Shown: positions 25,133 to 34,254 of the stretch, piece by piece
Numbering within the stretch: the stretch's first letter is position 1
Layout: the number at the start of each line of letters is the position of its first letter
Assembly: GCA_964414425.1 (NCBI GenBank)
Contig: CAYPWL010000032.1
Span: 1 to 35,818, forward strand
From: GYS-P2D sp964414425
Lineage (GTDB): Bacteria; Bacteroidota; Bacteroidia; Chitinophagales; Saprospiraceae
DNA: 35,818 nt
Direction: 5' to 3'
Position numbers and translations under genes: made by a program
Notes under the pieces: model-generated
The model's input: the letters and a program-made list of their open reading frames with translations, nothing else
What the model was told of the DNA's origin: nothing
Databases searched by the model: none

Positions 25133-27160
25133 ATGAAATTATTCCTTCTTATTGTTATACATCTAATATTTATCAATGTTCTATCTGGTCAAGCACCTGA
25201 GGACTCTGTAACAATAGAGGAGGTTTTTATTTCGGTAGAGCGCTTGCCCAATGAGTCACGCACATCTATCAAGTCTATCACGACTGTGGCCATCGATCCA
25301 CTAAGAGTCAACTCTGCTGCAATCAATGATTATGTAGAAGAGGTGCCTGGTTTATATATCACCAATGGATTTAATTATGCCCAAGATTCCAGAATCGCCA
25401 TAAGGGGATTTGGGGGCCGATCGGCATTTGGGATTAGAGGTGTCAAGCTGATAGTTGATGGTATACCAGAAACTACCCCCGATGGTCAAGGTCAACTGGA
25501 TAATATAAACGTCGCTGCTATCCATCAGATAGAAGTACTGAAGTCTGGGGCTTCCTCACTATATGGCAATGCCTCTGGAGGCGTCGTCAACATCACTACT
25601 CAACGAGAGGTAACAGAAGATTATATAGAGGCATCAGCCGCATTTGGCTCATTTGGTTTGCAGCGCTATGATATCGCCACAGGGTATAAGATCAATGCGT
25701 CAAACCTTCTTTTTAACGCTAACTATACGGATTACACGGGGTATAGAGATAACAGTGAGTTGAGATCTTACAATCTTAACGGTAGATGGAATATTGATCT
25801 CGACAAGCATAGCTTGGATGTCATAGCTAATTACACGAATTCACCCACGGCTAATGATCCTGGAGGGATAAATCTCGAACAAGCGATAGCAGAACCTCGA
25901 TCAGCAAGGGAACAAAACCTGACGTTTCAATCTGGAGAAGCAATAGATCACTTCAAGCTTGGTGTCAATCATACGATAGACCTCGGTGATCAACAGACCA
26001 TAGAAAATTATGCATTCTATAGTCGACGAAATTTTGTAGGTAGATTACCCTTTGGCTTTAGTGGAGAGATAGATCTCGGACGGACTTATTATGGTCTTGG
26101 ATCGGCTTACAGAAAGCGGTCAATATATAATGCAGGAGTAAATATGCTCCAGCTGGGCGTAGATATCGGTATTCAAAGTGACGCACGAGATCGATTTGTT
26201 AATCTCAATGGAGAGCGAGGAGATTTAGTCTTTTCGCAGATAGAGGGCTTCCAGAGTTATGGCATCTATTTGATCGATCGAATAGAACTGAATCGATGGT
26301 CGCTTGAGGGGGGCTTGCGTTATGATCTCAATAGGCTGACAGTAGATGATCTCAATCTGACTAATGGCGATAACTCGGACGCCATATCGCTGTCGAGCTT
26401 CAATCCTAATGTGGGAGTTTCTTACCGCTTAGCTGGAGAAACTATCGTGAGAGCGCAAGTGTCAACGAGCTTCGAGACGCCTACGCTGAGTGAGTTGTCT
26501 GCAGATCCCGAAGGAACAGAGGGCTTTAATGAGGACTTAGCACCGATGCGGGCAACGACGTTAGAGTTGGGCTTACGCACGGCAGTTTCTGGTCTTGAAA
26601 TAGATGTAAGTTTATTTTCGGTGAATACCAATAATGAGATTATCTCTTTCGAGTTGGAACAGTTTCCAGATAGAGATTTTTTTAGAAATGCCGGGAGTAC
26701 CTCGAGAAGGGGAGTAGAGTTAAGTATTGACTATGATCTCGGAGAGCAGGTGCATGTTAGAGGAACTTACGGTCACATAAATGCGCAATTTGACGAGTTT
26801 GAAGTCAACGGTACTGACCTCGAAGGCAATAGCATACCGGGAATCCCGCAGAATCGATTTACACTTAGTGGTAATTGGACTTCGGACTATGGACTCAGCG
26901 TTGGCCTACAGTACTTATCGACTGGACGCCTCTATGTTAACGATCAAAATACCATCAGTACAGAAGCATTTGATTTACTCAATTTATATAGCTCATACAA
27001 GATTAAAACAGCTCGGATTACGATAACGCCATTTATTAATGTGGCCAATCTCACAGGTACTCAATACTTTAGCAATATCAGGATCAATGCATTTGGTTCG
27101 AGATTTTATGAGCCTGCGCCCGATCGACAGTTTATCGGAGGGGTGTCTGTAACGTTTTGA
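25133..27160 (+). CDS. TonB-dependent outer membrane receptor
   Basis: A 675-residue outer membrane transporter. Signal peptide at 1-19 (ending LSGQ). A TonB-box-like VTIEEVFIS lies at about 25-33, the plug domain follows to about 160 (DYVEEVPGLYI, IAIRGFGGRS, VKLIVDGIPETTPDG, IEVLKSGASSLYGNASGGVVNI), and then a long beta barrel ends in Phe (GGVSVTF). There is no carboxypeptidase-like N-terminal extension, so it is not of the SusC type. The plug wording recalls iron-siderophore/FecA-like receptors; the substrate is unknown. It is coupled to the upstream cytochrome c lipoprotein gene, which may hint at a metal-related or redox-linked uptake. No SusD partner is present. Confidence 0.92.
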   Translation: MKLFLLIVIHLIFINVLSGQAPEDSVTIEEVFISVERLPNESRTSIKSITTVAIDPLRVNSAAINDYVEEVPGLYITNGFNYAQDSRIAIRGFGGRSAFGIRGVKLIVDGIPETTPDGQGQLDNINVAAIHQIEVLKSGASSLYGNASGGVVNITTQREVTEDYIEASAAFGSFGLQRYDIATGYKINASNLLFNANYTDYTGYRDNSELRSYNLNGRWNIDLDKHSLDVIANYTNSPTANDPGGINLEQAIAEPRSAREQNLTFQSGEAIDHFKLGVNHTIDLGDQQTIENYAFYSRRNFVGRLPFGFSGEIDLGRTYYGLGSAYRKRSIYNAGVNMLQLGVDIGIQSDARDRFVNLNGERGDLVFSQIEGFQSYGIYLIDRIELNRWSLEGGLRYDLNRLTVDDLNLTNGDNSDAISLSSFNPNVGVSYRLAGETIVRAQVSTSFETPTLSELSADPEGTEGFNEDLAPMRATTLELGLRTAVSGLEIDVSLFSVNTNNEIISFELEQFPDRDFFRNAGSTSRRGVELSIDYDLGEQVHVRGTYGHINAQFDEFEVNGTDLEGNSIPGIPQNRFTLSGNWTSDYGLSVGLQYLSTGRLYVNDQNTISTEAFDLLNLYSSYKIKTARITITPFINVANLTGTQYFSNIRINAFGSRFYEPAPDRQFIGGVSVTF

Positions 27161-27181
27161 GTTCATCTAAGACCTATAATT

Positions 27182-27691
27182 ATGGAGTTTAGCTATTGTC
27201 CAAAGTGCCGTACTGAAATGGCTGTTGGCGACTTGGGATATAACTATTGTCAGAGTGATAGTTGCAACTTCGTGCAGTATCAGAATCCTACTCCTGTTGT
27301 CGCTGCTGTAGTAGAATATGGCCTCAACCAGGTGATAGTCGCCCACAATAAGTTATGGCCTCAAGGCTGGTTTGGACTCATTACTGGTTTCTTGGAGAAG
27401 CATGAACACCCTGATCAGTGCGTTATCCGTGAGGTCAAGGAAGAACTAGGATTAGAAGCAGAGATCCAATCTTTCATAGGTCATTACTCCTTCAAGCGTA
27501 TGAACCAAATCATCATTGCTTACCACCTCAAGGCCGATGCGGTTCAAGACATTGTCCTCGACGATGAGTTGGATGAGTATAAGATCGTTCCTTTTGAAAA
27601 AGCAGAATACTGGCCTGCTGGCACTGGCTATGCCCTGAGAGACTTCTTGACGGCAAGAGGTTATGATCCTGCACTTAAGCCTTTTAGTTAA
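27182..27691 (+). CDS. Nudix hydrolase with N-terminal zinc ribbon
   Basis: A 169-residue pyrophosphohydrolase. A Cys4 zinc ribbon is present at C6, C9, C23 and C28. The Nudix box fits the canonical Gx5Ex7REUxEExGU pattern exactly, running from GFLEKHEHPDQ through REVKEELGL (about 71-93). The architecture resembles NudC-like NADH pyrophosphatases without the N-terminal domain; the NudC SQPWPFPxS motif is absent, so the substrate could be another nucleotide derivative. It starts 21 bases after the TonB receptor gene. Its stop overlaps the stop of the converging gene in TTAA (27688-27691). Confidence 0.92.
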   Translation: MEFSYCPKCRTEMAVGDLGYNYCQSDSCNFVQYQNPTPVVAAVVEYGLNQVIVAHNKLWPQGWFGLITGFLEKHEHPDQCVIREVKEELGLEAEIQSFIGHYSFKRMNQIIIAYHLKADAVQDIVLDDELDEYKIVPFEKAEYWPAGTGYALRDFLTARGYDPALKPFS

Positions 27692-28278
27692 AACTTGTAG
27701 TTAAAGTCTATCCAGAATTCTATACCCTGCTGAATATCTCTGACTTCCTCTCTAAAAGGGAATAAGATATGAGCTCCATAGTTCCATTGTCCTAATCCAG
27801 ACTTGTAGCCTGCTCCAGCATATCCACTCCATAGGTTTTGTCTGAAAAATGCAGGACCTCGGTCAATAGACGTATAATTATATTCTCCTATAACGTAAAA
27901 TTCTTCTACTACTTTAATACGCACCTGTGGGCCGAGACCATAGTCTATTAAGTTTAGATCTGGACCGTTAACGACATTTATAAAGTTATAAAAGAGTCTC
28001 GCATTGGCTCCTATGGAAAAGCGATCATAGAACTCGTAGCCATAAGAAAACTTACTACTTAACGAGAAACCTCGACTAAATCCGACATTGCCTAAATGTA
28101 TAGCTAACCACTGCTCTGCAATATTCTCTTTTACCTGGGTTCTACGGCGATCATCGGTCGTAGAGCGACTTGTGGTACGACGGCTCGTAGTGGCTCGCCT
28201 TTGGGCCTGTATATCGTCGACAATGATAAAGCTCATCATGAAGAGAATAAACGTATATAACAAATTGGGCTTTCTCAT
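27688..28278 (-). CDS. Hypothetical exported outer-membrane beta-barrel-like protein
   Basis: A 196-residue protein with a signal peptide at about 1-25 (FIIVDDIQAQ), followed by a Thr/Ser/Arg-rich low-complexity segment (about 26-47) and then alternating beta-strand-like stretches ending in aromatic residues, including a final Phe (FWIDFNYKF). This pattern fits a small outer membrane barrel; I do not recognise a specific family. Its stop overlaps that of the Nudix gene, so the genes converge completely. A -7-like box lies 97 bases upstream. Confidence 0.78.
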   Translation of the reverse strand: MRKPNLLYTFILFMMSFIIVDDIQAQRRATTSRRTTSRSTTDDRRRTQVKENIAEQWLAIHLGNVGFSRGFSLSSKFSYGYEFYDRFSIGANARLFYNFINVVNGPDLNLIDYGLGPQVRIKVVEEFYVIGEYNYTSIDRGPAFFRQNLWSGYAGAGYKSGLGQWNYGAHILFPFREEVRDIQQGIEFWIDFNYKF

Positions 28279-28374
28279 ATCAACCTATATTTCTTTTGTT
28301 CTTAGTATTTACCATTAATAATGATAAAGAGTGTTTTAGTAATCTTTGTTTTGATTCATTTATGATTGATTTAA

Positions 28375-28382
28375 CAAAGATA
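28375..28382 (-). promoter_or_regulatory. Bacteroidota -7 box (TATCTTTG) upstream of the beta-barrel-like gene
   Basis: TAnnTTTG match read on the minus strand, 97 bases before the gene start at 28278. No -33 element is visible. Confidence 0.3.
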
Positions 28383-28429
28383 GGTAGTCTAACTACTTTT
28401 CGGCCCATATTTTCGTTACACTATAGACC

Positions 28430-31400
28430 ATGACAATTTCTGATTACATGAGAGTCTCTCTGCTGACGATCTGTCTATTGACGGGTTTCAGTGATGTATT
28501 GGAAGGGCAGTGTCGGATTGAATCATTAAATGGTGCGGAGATCGTTCTCGAGCCAGTAGATGAAATATCCCTCAGGATATTAGTTACTGATGCGATTATC
28601 TCGGAGCTTAGCTCACCTGATCAGGGCATATGCGGAGTACGATTAGATTTTGTACATCAGGATATCACTGACTTAAACTTTACTTTGATTAGTCCGGCTG
28701 GGGATGAGGTTATCCTCTTAGGACCAGCGACACCAACAGGCAATAGTTTGCAGATTTTTGGTGTTCCGCATGATATTTTATTCGTTCCAAGCACCGAACC
28801 AGCTAATCCTGATCCAGGCCTTGAGGACAGATGGGACAATAGGGATCCAGATTGGGGTGATGCGACTGCTTATGCCGGTAATTACTATCCATTTGGTGGT
28901 GATCTCGATATTAACTTTGCGACAGGACCGGTTGAGGGGATATGGGAGTTGCGTCTGATGGATCAATTTTTAGGCTCAGTGGATCCGTCTTCATTTAGAG
29001 GATTTGATTTGATATTTTGCGATGATCAGATCACGTGTAATGCCTGCGAGTCTTTGTCGGGTACTTTTTTACAGGACTCATTGACACTTTGCGGGGGTCA
29101 AGACTTCTCGCTATCATCGGTCTATACCGTTGATAACTTTGAGCCCGATCAATATATCGATATACCAGTGGCATTTGATGGCGATGACTTAATCTCTGTT
29201 GGAGCGGCTCCTACTGTCCTCGGTACATATGATGTGTATGTACTGAATGTCTTAGCGTCGCAAGAACAAGACGTTTTAGATTCTTTAGCGACCTCCACCC
29301 GAGAGGAAATTTTGGATTTGATCGATAATCCTGGTGGTACATTATGCCTCAGTAGGACCGATATGCCTCTAATCTTGATAGTTTCTGGCAGTAGTGCTAT
29401 TGATGCGGTAATAGATGCTGATTCAGATTTTTTATCATGTCGTATTCCTACCGTCACGTTAAATTCATCCAATTCAACAATTAGTGGGAGTACTCAATTT
29501 AGCTGGATAGATGGTTCGGGCGAAGTCTTATCTCAGGATGATTTCTTAATAGTCGACCAGTCTGGTTTTTATGGGTTATTATTAGATGACGGGATGTGTA
29601 CGGATTCTACATCAATCCGAATCTTAGAAATGTCGGATTCACTTGAGGTGTCAATCACGTCCATCACAGATACCCTCAGTTGTAACAACCCGTTTATATC
29701 CCTTGGCTTTAATGCAGATTTTACACCATCGTCAGTTACTTGGATGGATATTTCTGGAGACTTATTGGATTCTATGGACTCGTTACGAGTGGAACGAAGT
29801 GGTACAATTATTTTGGCAGTAGAGGATAGCGCTTGTGTAATCACAGATACCATTAATATAGGCATAGATACGATGAGGCCAGATCTGATGGTGATGAATG
29901 ATACAATCAATTGTACTAATCCCACGGCGACCCTGAGGGTGTTAAATCCAGATATGGAGGTACGATATGAGTGGATGCAAAATGATGCAGTCATTGGGAT
30001 GGATGATACATTAGTCGTCAATCAGGGTGGGCCGTACGAGGTCTTTGCCATTGCCAGTAATGGTTGCAGCAATTCTCAACTGATTATGGTGCCAGAAGAT
30101 ATGCAGACAGAGATGATCAATCTGCCTGCCGATACTACGATCAATTGCTTCAATCCTACCCTTCTACTATCGCCAGGACTAACAGGAACTGCAATTATCA
30201 ATCAATCTATTAATGGAGGACCATTTACGGTTGTAGGACCTGAGATAGATATCGATCAGGGAGGGCAGTATAACTTCAGAGTAGATTTTGATAATGGCTG
30301 CACTGATATCCACGTCATCAACGTGGATGATCAAGTGAGCCCGCCTGAGGTGTTACCTGTCGTAATGGATACTTTGACATGTGCGGCAGATAGCGTAGTT
30401 GTCCGGTCGATATTAGATCCCGATATACATACCTTCTTATGGGTTTCTGTAGACACTGCGGATGTACCCTTACAGGTGGTGCGCACCGATGGGCAGCTGA
30501 CGCTATTTTCTGAAAATCTTGTAACCGGTTGTAGTACGATTGAGGACTTCATAGTGATCAGTGATCGTGAGGAGCCTACTGCTGCTATCATGGGTGATAG
30601 CATCGTAAGCTGTATGGATTCTATCATAACCCTTACCGCAGTAGTGTCTGAGTCGGATGCAGTTGTAACCTGGACGGCTCCTGACGGTGCTATAACAGCT
30701 GCCTTGAGTATCACAGATAGTCAAGTAGGGGAGTATCAATATGAAGTGATAGGCGCTAATGGCTGTGATATTACCGGCAGCATTTCAGTGACTACCGATC
30801 AGACTATACCGACTACTGATGTCCCAATGGAAGTTGTGTTGGATTGTAATCAACCCGTAAGCAGTTTAGAATTTGATCCTGCCTTATTCTCAGATGCCTT
30901 TTGGACTATCGGAGGTGATGTAATTCGAGATCCTCAGATAATCGTTGATAGCGCTGGTGTTGTACAGTTAGACGTAGCTAATGCTAATGGCTGTACTAAT
31001 CAATATATTATTGATGTGATCGACAATCAGATCGGTCCTGCAGTCTCCATTGCTAACGAGGACAGTCTCTTTTGCTCTGAGCAGACCTTGTTCATCAGCG
31101 CAACAGACATTGACCCACAGGCAGATATCTCATACGAGTGGTCTCTCAATGCTCAGTTAGTATCACAAGAGGCAGAATTCATCAGCAGAGGTTTTGGGAT
31201 ATATACATTGATAGCCACTGATGTTAACAGTGGTTGTTTTACTACAGATTCAGTGGCGATATTGATCACCGATAACCCAATCAACAGTGTGTTAATCGAT
31301 ATACAAGACGAATCCTGTATAGGTGATAACAATGGCGCAATTGATATCCTGATGATAGAAGGTGGTATGGCACCCTTTTCGTTTTTTATTGGGGATTCTG

Positions 31401-32053
31401 CGGTCCAACAGAATATCGGGGATCTCATGCCGGATGAATATGTCATATCGATCATAGATGCGGCTGAGTGCAGAGTAGATACGCTCATAGATGTGTCTGC
31501 AGGCGAGGATATATCGGTTGTTCTACCGCCAGATATGAGGCTCGATCAAGCAGTCTCTCTGGATATTGATGCTGTTATAACAGGTGATGTAGCTACTATC
31601 GAATGGTTCATTAATGGCTCATCTGTCTCTACTGACGTTGAGTCTATCAACACTATTATCGATTCAGACCAAGAGATCGTTATTCAAGTTATTAGTAACA
31701 ATGGATGCATCCGTAGCGATACATTATTGATTGACGCCATTATAGATTTGGAAGCAATAGACTTCTTCATCCCTAACGGCTTTGTGCCATCGAGTGGGGG
31801 ACCCAATAGCACATACTACTTGTCTCTACCTGATAATATAGTCGCAGTAGATCGATTTGAGATCTATGATCGATGGGGTAATCAGGTTGCCAATGTCATT
31901 AATCCGCCAGGTCGCGAACGTGTTGAAATATGGAATGGCCTTTATCAAAATGAACTTGTCAATTCTGGAGTATTTGTCTATTTCTGTGAGGTGACTTCGA
32001 TAGTGGGCAATCAGAAGATCACGTATAGTGGCACCATCACTGTAGTTAACTGA
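28430..32053 (+). CDS. Large secreted surface protein: P-domain, Ig-like repeats, T9SS type B sorting domain
   Basis: 1207 residues. Signal peptide near the start; a second Met at position 7 (MRVSLLTICLLTGF) is an equally good initiation site. Residues about 40-198 form a proprotein-convertase-like P-domain (VRLDFVHQDITDLNFTLISPAGDEV...). From about 332 there are eight consecutive repeats of about 78 residues, each opening with a Cys after a hydrophobic residue (LSC, INC, LTC, VSC, LDC) and holding a second Cys in NGC or a similar turn, so each is probably an Ig-like domain with one disulfide. At about 962 a SprB-like unit follows (SCIGDNNGAIDILMIEGG). The last 100 residues are a T9SS type B sorting domain (FIPNGFVPSSGG, FEIYDRWGNQV, NSGVFVYFCEV). 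No protease or glycosidase domain is seen. Likely adhesion or gliding (inference). Confidence 0.93.
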   Translation: MTISDYMRVSLLTICLLTGFSDVLEGQCRIESLNGAEIVLEPVDEISLRILVTDAIISELSSPDQGICGVRLDFVHQDITDLNFTLISPAGDEVILLGPATPTGNSLQIFGVPHDILFVPSTEPANPDPGLEDRWDNRDPDWGDATAYAGNYYPFGGDLDINFATGPVEGIWELRLMDQFLGSVDPSSFRGFDLIFCDDQITCNACESLSGTFLQDSLTLCGGQDFSLSSVYTVDNFEPDQYIDIPVAFDGDDLISVGAAPTVLGTYDVYVLNVLASQEQDVLDSLATSTREEILDLIDNPGGTLCLSRTDMPLILIVSGSSAIDAVIDADSDFLSCRIPTVTLNSSNSTISGSTQFSWIDGSGEVLSQDDFLIVDQSGFYGLLLDDGMCTDSTSIRILEMSDSLEVSITSITDTLSCNNPFISLGFNADFTPSSVTWMDISGDLLDSMDSLRVERSGTIILAVEDSACVITDTINIGIDTMRPDLMVMNDTINCTNPTATLRVLNPDMEVRYEWMQNDAVIGMDDTLVVNQGGPYEVFAIASNGCSNSQLIMVPEDMQTEMINLPADTTINCFNPTLLLSPGLTGTAIINQSINGGPFTVVGPEIDIDQGGQYNFRVDFDNGCTDIHVINVDDQVSPPEVLPVVMDTLTCAADSVVVRSILDPDIHTFLWVSVDTADVPLQVVRTDGQLTLFSENLVTGCSTIEDFIVISDREEPTAAIMGDSIVSCMDSIITLTAVVSESDAVVTWTAPDGAITAALSITDSQVGEYQYEVIGANGCDITGSISVTTDQTIPTTDVPMEVVLDCNQPVSSLEFDPALFSDAFWTIGGDVIRDPQIIVDSAGVVQLDVANANGCTNQYIIDVIDNQIGPAVSIANEDSLFCSEQTLFISATDIDPQADISYEWSLNAQLVSQEAEFISRGFGIYTLIATDVNSGCFTTDSVAILITDNPINSVLIDIQDESCIGDNNGAIDILMIEGGMAPFSFFIGDSAVQQNIGDLMPDEYVISIIDAAECRVDTLIDVSAGEDISVVLPPDMRLDQAVSLDIDAVITGDVATIEWFINGSSVSTDVESINTIIDSDQEIVIQVISNNGCIRSDTLLIDAIIDLEAIDFFIPNGFVPSSGGPNSTYYLSLPDNIVAVDRFEIYDRWGNQVANVINPPGRERVEIWNGLYQNELVNSGVFVYFCEVTSIVGNQKITYSGTITVVN

Positions 32054-32795
32054 TGACAGATAGAGCCAGCTTCATGGCTTGATCCAGTTGCTGTTGTCTG
32101 CTGAGGTTGCTGGTATCGATGATATGCGCATCTGCTACCTGTATCAGAGGGGAGTCCTCTCGTGATGAGTCGATGTGATCTCTCTTTTTGAGATTTTCTA
32201 ATATCTGATCGTAGCTTTCTTCGCTACCTTTAATGATCATCTCTTGATATCTGCGTTCTGCTCTGATCTCTGGATCTGCTGTCATAAATATTTTGAGTTC
32301 AGCATCGGGAAATACCACACTGCCTATATCCCTGCCATCCATAACGATTCCCTTAGCCTCGCCCATGCGTCTCTGTTGATTGACAAGGTGATGACGTACT
32401 TCTGATATCGTTGCAACAGGGCTGACCAGTTTAGCGACAGCGAGTCCTCTGATGTGTTCTTCGATATCTTGACCATTTAAGAATGTATGGTTGGCCTCAC
32501 CTACTTTATTAAAATTGATTTCGATATGATCGAGATGCTTTATCACAGCATCATGATCATAAACGTCTACTTCTTTAGTGATCAGATGATAGGTTACGGC
32601 ACGATACATAGCACCAGTGTCGATATGTTTATAAGATAATAGTGCCGCTAGATCTTTGCTGAGTGTGGACTTGCCGCAAGATGAGTGCCCATCAATAGCA
32701 ATGATGATGGGGTTGTCGTGAAGAGTCTTTATATGATCGCTATACGTGTTGATCAGATGAGTAATTCCAATGGGGACATTAATATTCATCCTCAT
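32046..32795 (-). CDS. cmk: Cytidylate kinase
   Basis: Phosphorylates CMP and dCMP. The P-loop is AIDGHSSCGKST, and other family motifs are SYKHIDTGAMYRAVT, AKGIVMDGRDIGSVVFPDAELKIF (in two parts) and AERRYQEM. Its end overlaps the T9SS protein stop by 8 bases, the genes being convergent. Three in-frame ATGs (32810, 32795, 32789) all lie within or at the end of the DUF2795 gene; 32795 is chosen here arbitrarily among them. The leader before the P-loop is about 30 residues, longer than usual for Cmk. The gene follows DUF2795 on the same strand with overlap, so the two are coupled. Confidence 0.93.
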   Translation of the reverse strand: MRMNINVPIGITHLINTYSDHIKTLHDNPIIIAIDGHSSCGKSTLSKDLAALLSYKHIDTGAMYRAVTYHLITKEVDVYDHDAVIKHLDHIEINFNKVGEANHTFLNGQDIEEHIRGLAVAKLVSPVATISEVRHHLVNQQRRMGEAKGIVMDGRDIGSVVFPDAELKIFMTADPEIRAERRYQEMIIKGSEESYDQILENLKKRDHIDSSREDSPLIQVADAHIIDTSNLSRQQQLDQAMKLALSVIS

Positions 32796-33000
32796 TAAAT
32801 AAGAAATCATCCTTACGAGGATAGTCAGGCCAGATATCTTCTATGTTTTCATAGGTTTCCTCTTCCTCTTCGAGTTGATTGAGGTTTTCAATCACTTCAA
32901 GAGGTGCACCCGAGCGCACTGCGTAATCTATGAGCTCATCACGGGTTGCAGGCCATGGGGCATCTTCAAGGTGATGTGCAAGTTCTAAAGTCCAATACAT
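32779..33000 (-). CDS. DUF2795 domain-containing protein
   Basis: A 73-residue acidic protein. The opening MYWTLELAHHLEDAPWPATR, the central DELIDYAVRSGAPLEVIENL and the end IWPDYPRKDDFLFNEDEY match a conserved Bacteroidota family of unknown role; DUF2795 is recalled from memory. It overlaps the cmk start by 11 to 32 bases, depending on the cmk start chosen. It probably begins the transcript, with a -7 box about 86 bases upstream. Confidence 0.9.
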   Translation of the reverse strand: MYWTLELAHHLEDAPWPATRDELIDYAVRSGAPLEVIENLNQLEEEEETYENIEDIWPDYPRKDDFLFNEDEY

Positions 33001-33085
33001 TTTAAAATTCTACTACTGTTGTAATTAATATTATTGACTCTACATATTGAGTGCCACAATGGTTCCGTAAACCCTCAATTTGGCA

Positions 33086-33093
33086 CAAAAATA
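33086..33093 (-). promoter_or_regulatory. Bacteroidota -7 box (TATTTTTG) upstream of DUF2795-cmk
   Basis: Exact match on the minus strand, followed by GTGCC. It lies 86 bases before the DUF2795 start and downstream of the queA stop, a sensible place for a promoter. Confidence 0.45.
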
Positions 33094-33134
33094 ATCGAAT
33101 TTCTGACTTAAAAAAGTCGTGGCAATTGTATCGA

Positions 33135-34199
33135 TTATAAGATTAACATAGCATCGCCATAGCTAAAAAATCTGTACTTCTCCTTAACAGCCTCTTCATA
33201 AGCAGCCATCGTGAGATCGATTCCAGCAAATGCCGCAATCATGATAATCAAGCTTGATTTAGGTAGATGCATGTTAGTAATCATACAGTCCGCTATACTA
33301 AATTCATGTGGAGGAAATATGAACTTGTTAGTCCAGCCTTCTGCCATTTTTAGATTTCCAGTCGCACTTACAGCAGACTCTATAGATCTCATCGCAGTTG
33401 TTCCTACAGCACAAACTTTTTTATTTCTTGCCTTAGACTTGTTGACTACCTCTACAGCTTTCTGGTTAATCTTGAAGTACTCAGCATCCATCTTATGCTT
33501 AGATAGATCCTCTACATCTATGCTTCTAAATGTACCCAAACCGATATGGAGCGTCAGCTCGGCGAAGTCGATACCTTTAATCTCCAGTTTTTTCATGAGC
33601 TCACGGCTAAAGTGCAAGCCCGCCGTTGGTGCAGCTACAGCTCCTGTCTCCTTAGCATATATCGTCTGATATCGCTCTATATCTATCGGTTCTGCTTCTC
33701 TCTTGATGTATTTAGGCAGGGGCATCTGACCTAACTCATCAAGGATAGATTGAAACTCTTCAGTTGTGCCATCAAAATAGAATCGGATTGTCCTACCTCT
33801 GCTGGTCGTATTATCTACAACCTCTGCAACGAGTCTATCTTCACCAGCTTCATTTTTGAAAAAGAGCTTGTTACCTACTCTAATCTTACGAGCAGGATCA
33901 ACTAATACGTCCCATAATCTGCTCTCTGTATTGAGCTCTCTTAATAGAAACACTTCGATATTAGCTTCAGTCTTTTCTTTTATGCCAAAAAGCCGTGCTG
34001 GGAATACCTTGGTATTGTTAAATATGAAAGTATCTCCTTCATCAAAATAGTCGATGACGTCTTTGAATATCTTGTGTTCTATCTTACCCGTATCACGGTG
34101 GACGACCATAAGTCGAGACTCATCTCTTTCTTTAGCCGGATATTCGGCTACTAATCCTTCTGGTAACTCAAAGTCAAACTGAGATAACTTAGCTTTCAT
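33135..34199 (-). CDS. queA: tRNA preQ1(34) S-adenosylmethionine ribosyltransferase-isomerase
   Basis: QueA transfers and isomerises the ribose of SAM onto preQ1 in tRNA, giving epoxyqueuosine at wobble position 34. The 354-residue length and all family segments are present: FDFELPEGLVAEYPAKERDESR (in two parts), FNNTKVFPARLFG, LGQMPLPKYIKREAE, QTIYAKETGAVAAPTAGLHF, LTLHIGLGTFR and NMHLPKSSLIIMIAAFAG. The gene is monocistronic with a -7 box 48 bases upstream. No other queuosine genes are in the window. Confidence 0.96.
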   Translation of the reverse strand: MKAKLSQFDFELPEGLVAEYPAKERDESRLMVVHRDTGKIEHKIFKDVIDYFDEGDTFIFNNTKVFPARLFGIKEKTEANIEVFLLRELNTESRLWDVLVDPARKIRVGNKLFFKNEAGEDRLVAEVVDNTTSRGRTIRFYFDGTTEEFQSILDELGQMPLPKYIKREAEPIDIERYQTIYAKETGAVAAPTAGLHFSRELMKKLEIKGIDFAELTLHIGLGTFRSIDVEDLSKHKMDAEYFKINQKAVEVVNKSKARNKKVCAVGTTAMRSIESAVSATGNLKMAEGWTNKFIFPPHEFSIADCMITNMHLPKSSLIIMIAAFAGIDLTMAAYEEAVKEKYRFFSYGDAMLIL

Positions 34200-34246
34200 T
34201 TAACGTAGTTTATGATGATTTGCGATAGGCTTTTTTCAAAAGAGCG

Positions 34247-34254
34247 CAAAAATA
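34247..34254 (-). promoter_or_regulatory. Bacteroidota -7 box (TATTTTTG) upstream of queA
   Basis: Exact match on the minus strand, 48 bases before queA. A TTG at 34270-34272 lies 15 bases further upstream, slightly closer than the usual -33 spacing. Confidence 0.45.

Noticed and set aside
29569..30021. A 150-codon minus-strand frame inside the large T9SS protein
   Set aside because: It is antisense to the Ig-like repeats; its Ser/Ile/Val-rich composition is what a reverse complement of such repeats gives.
33211..33669. A 152-codon frame on the plus strand inside queA
   Set aside because: It lies wholly antisense to a highly conserved gene and has shadow composition.
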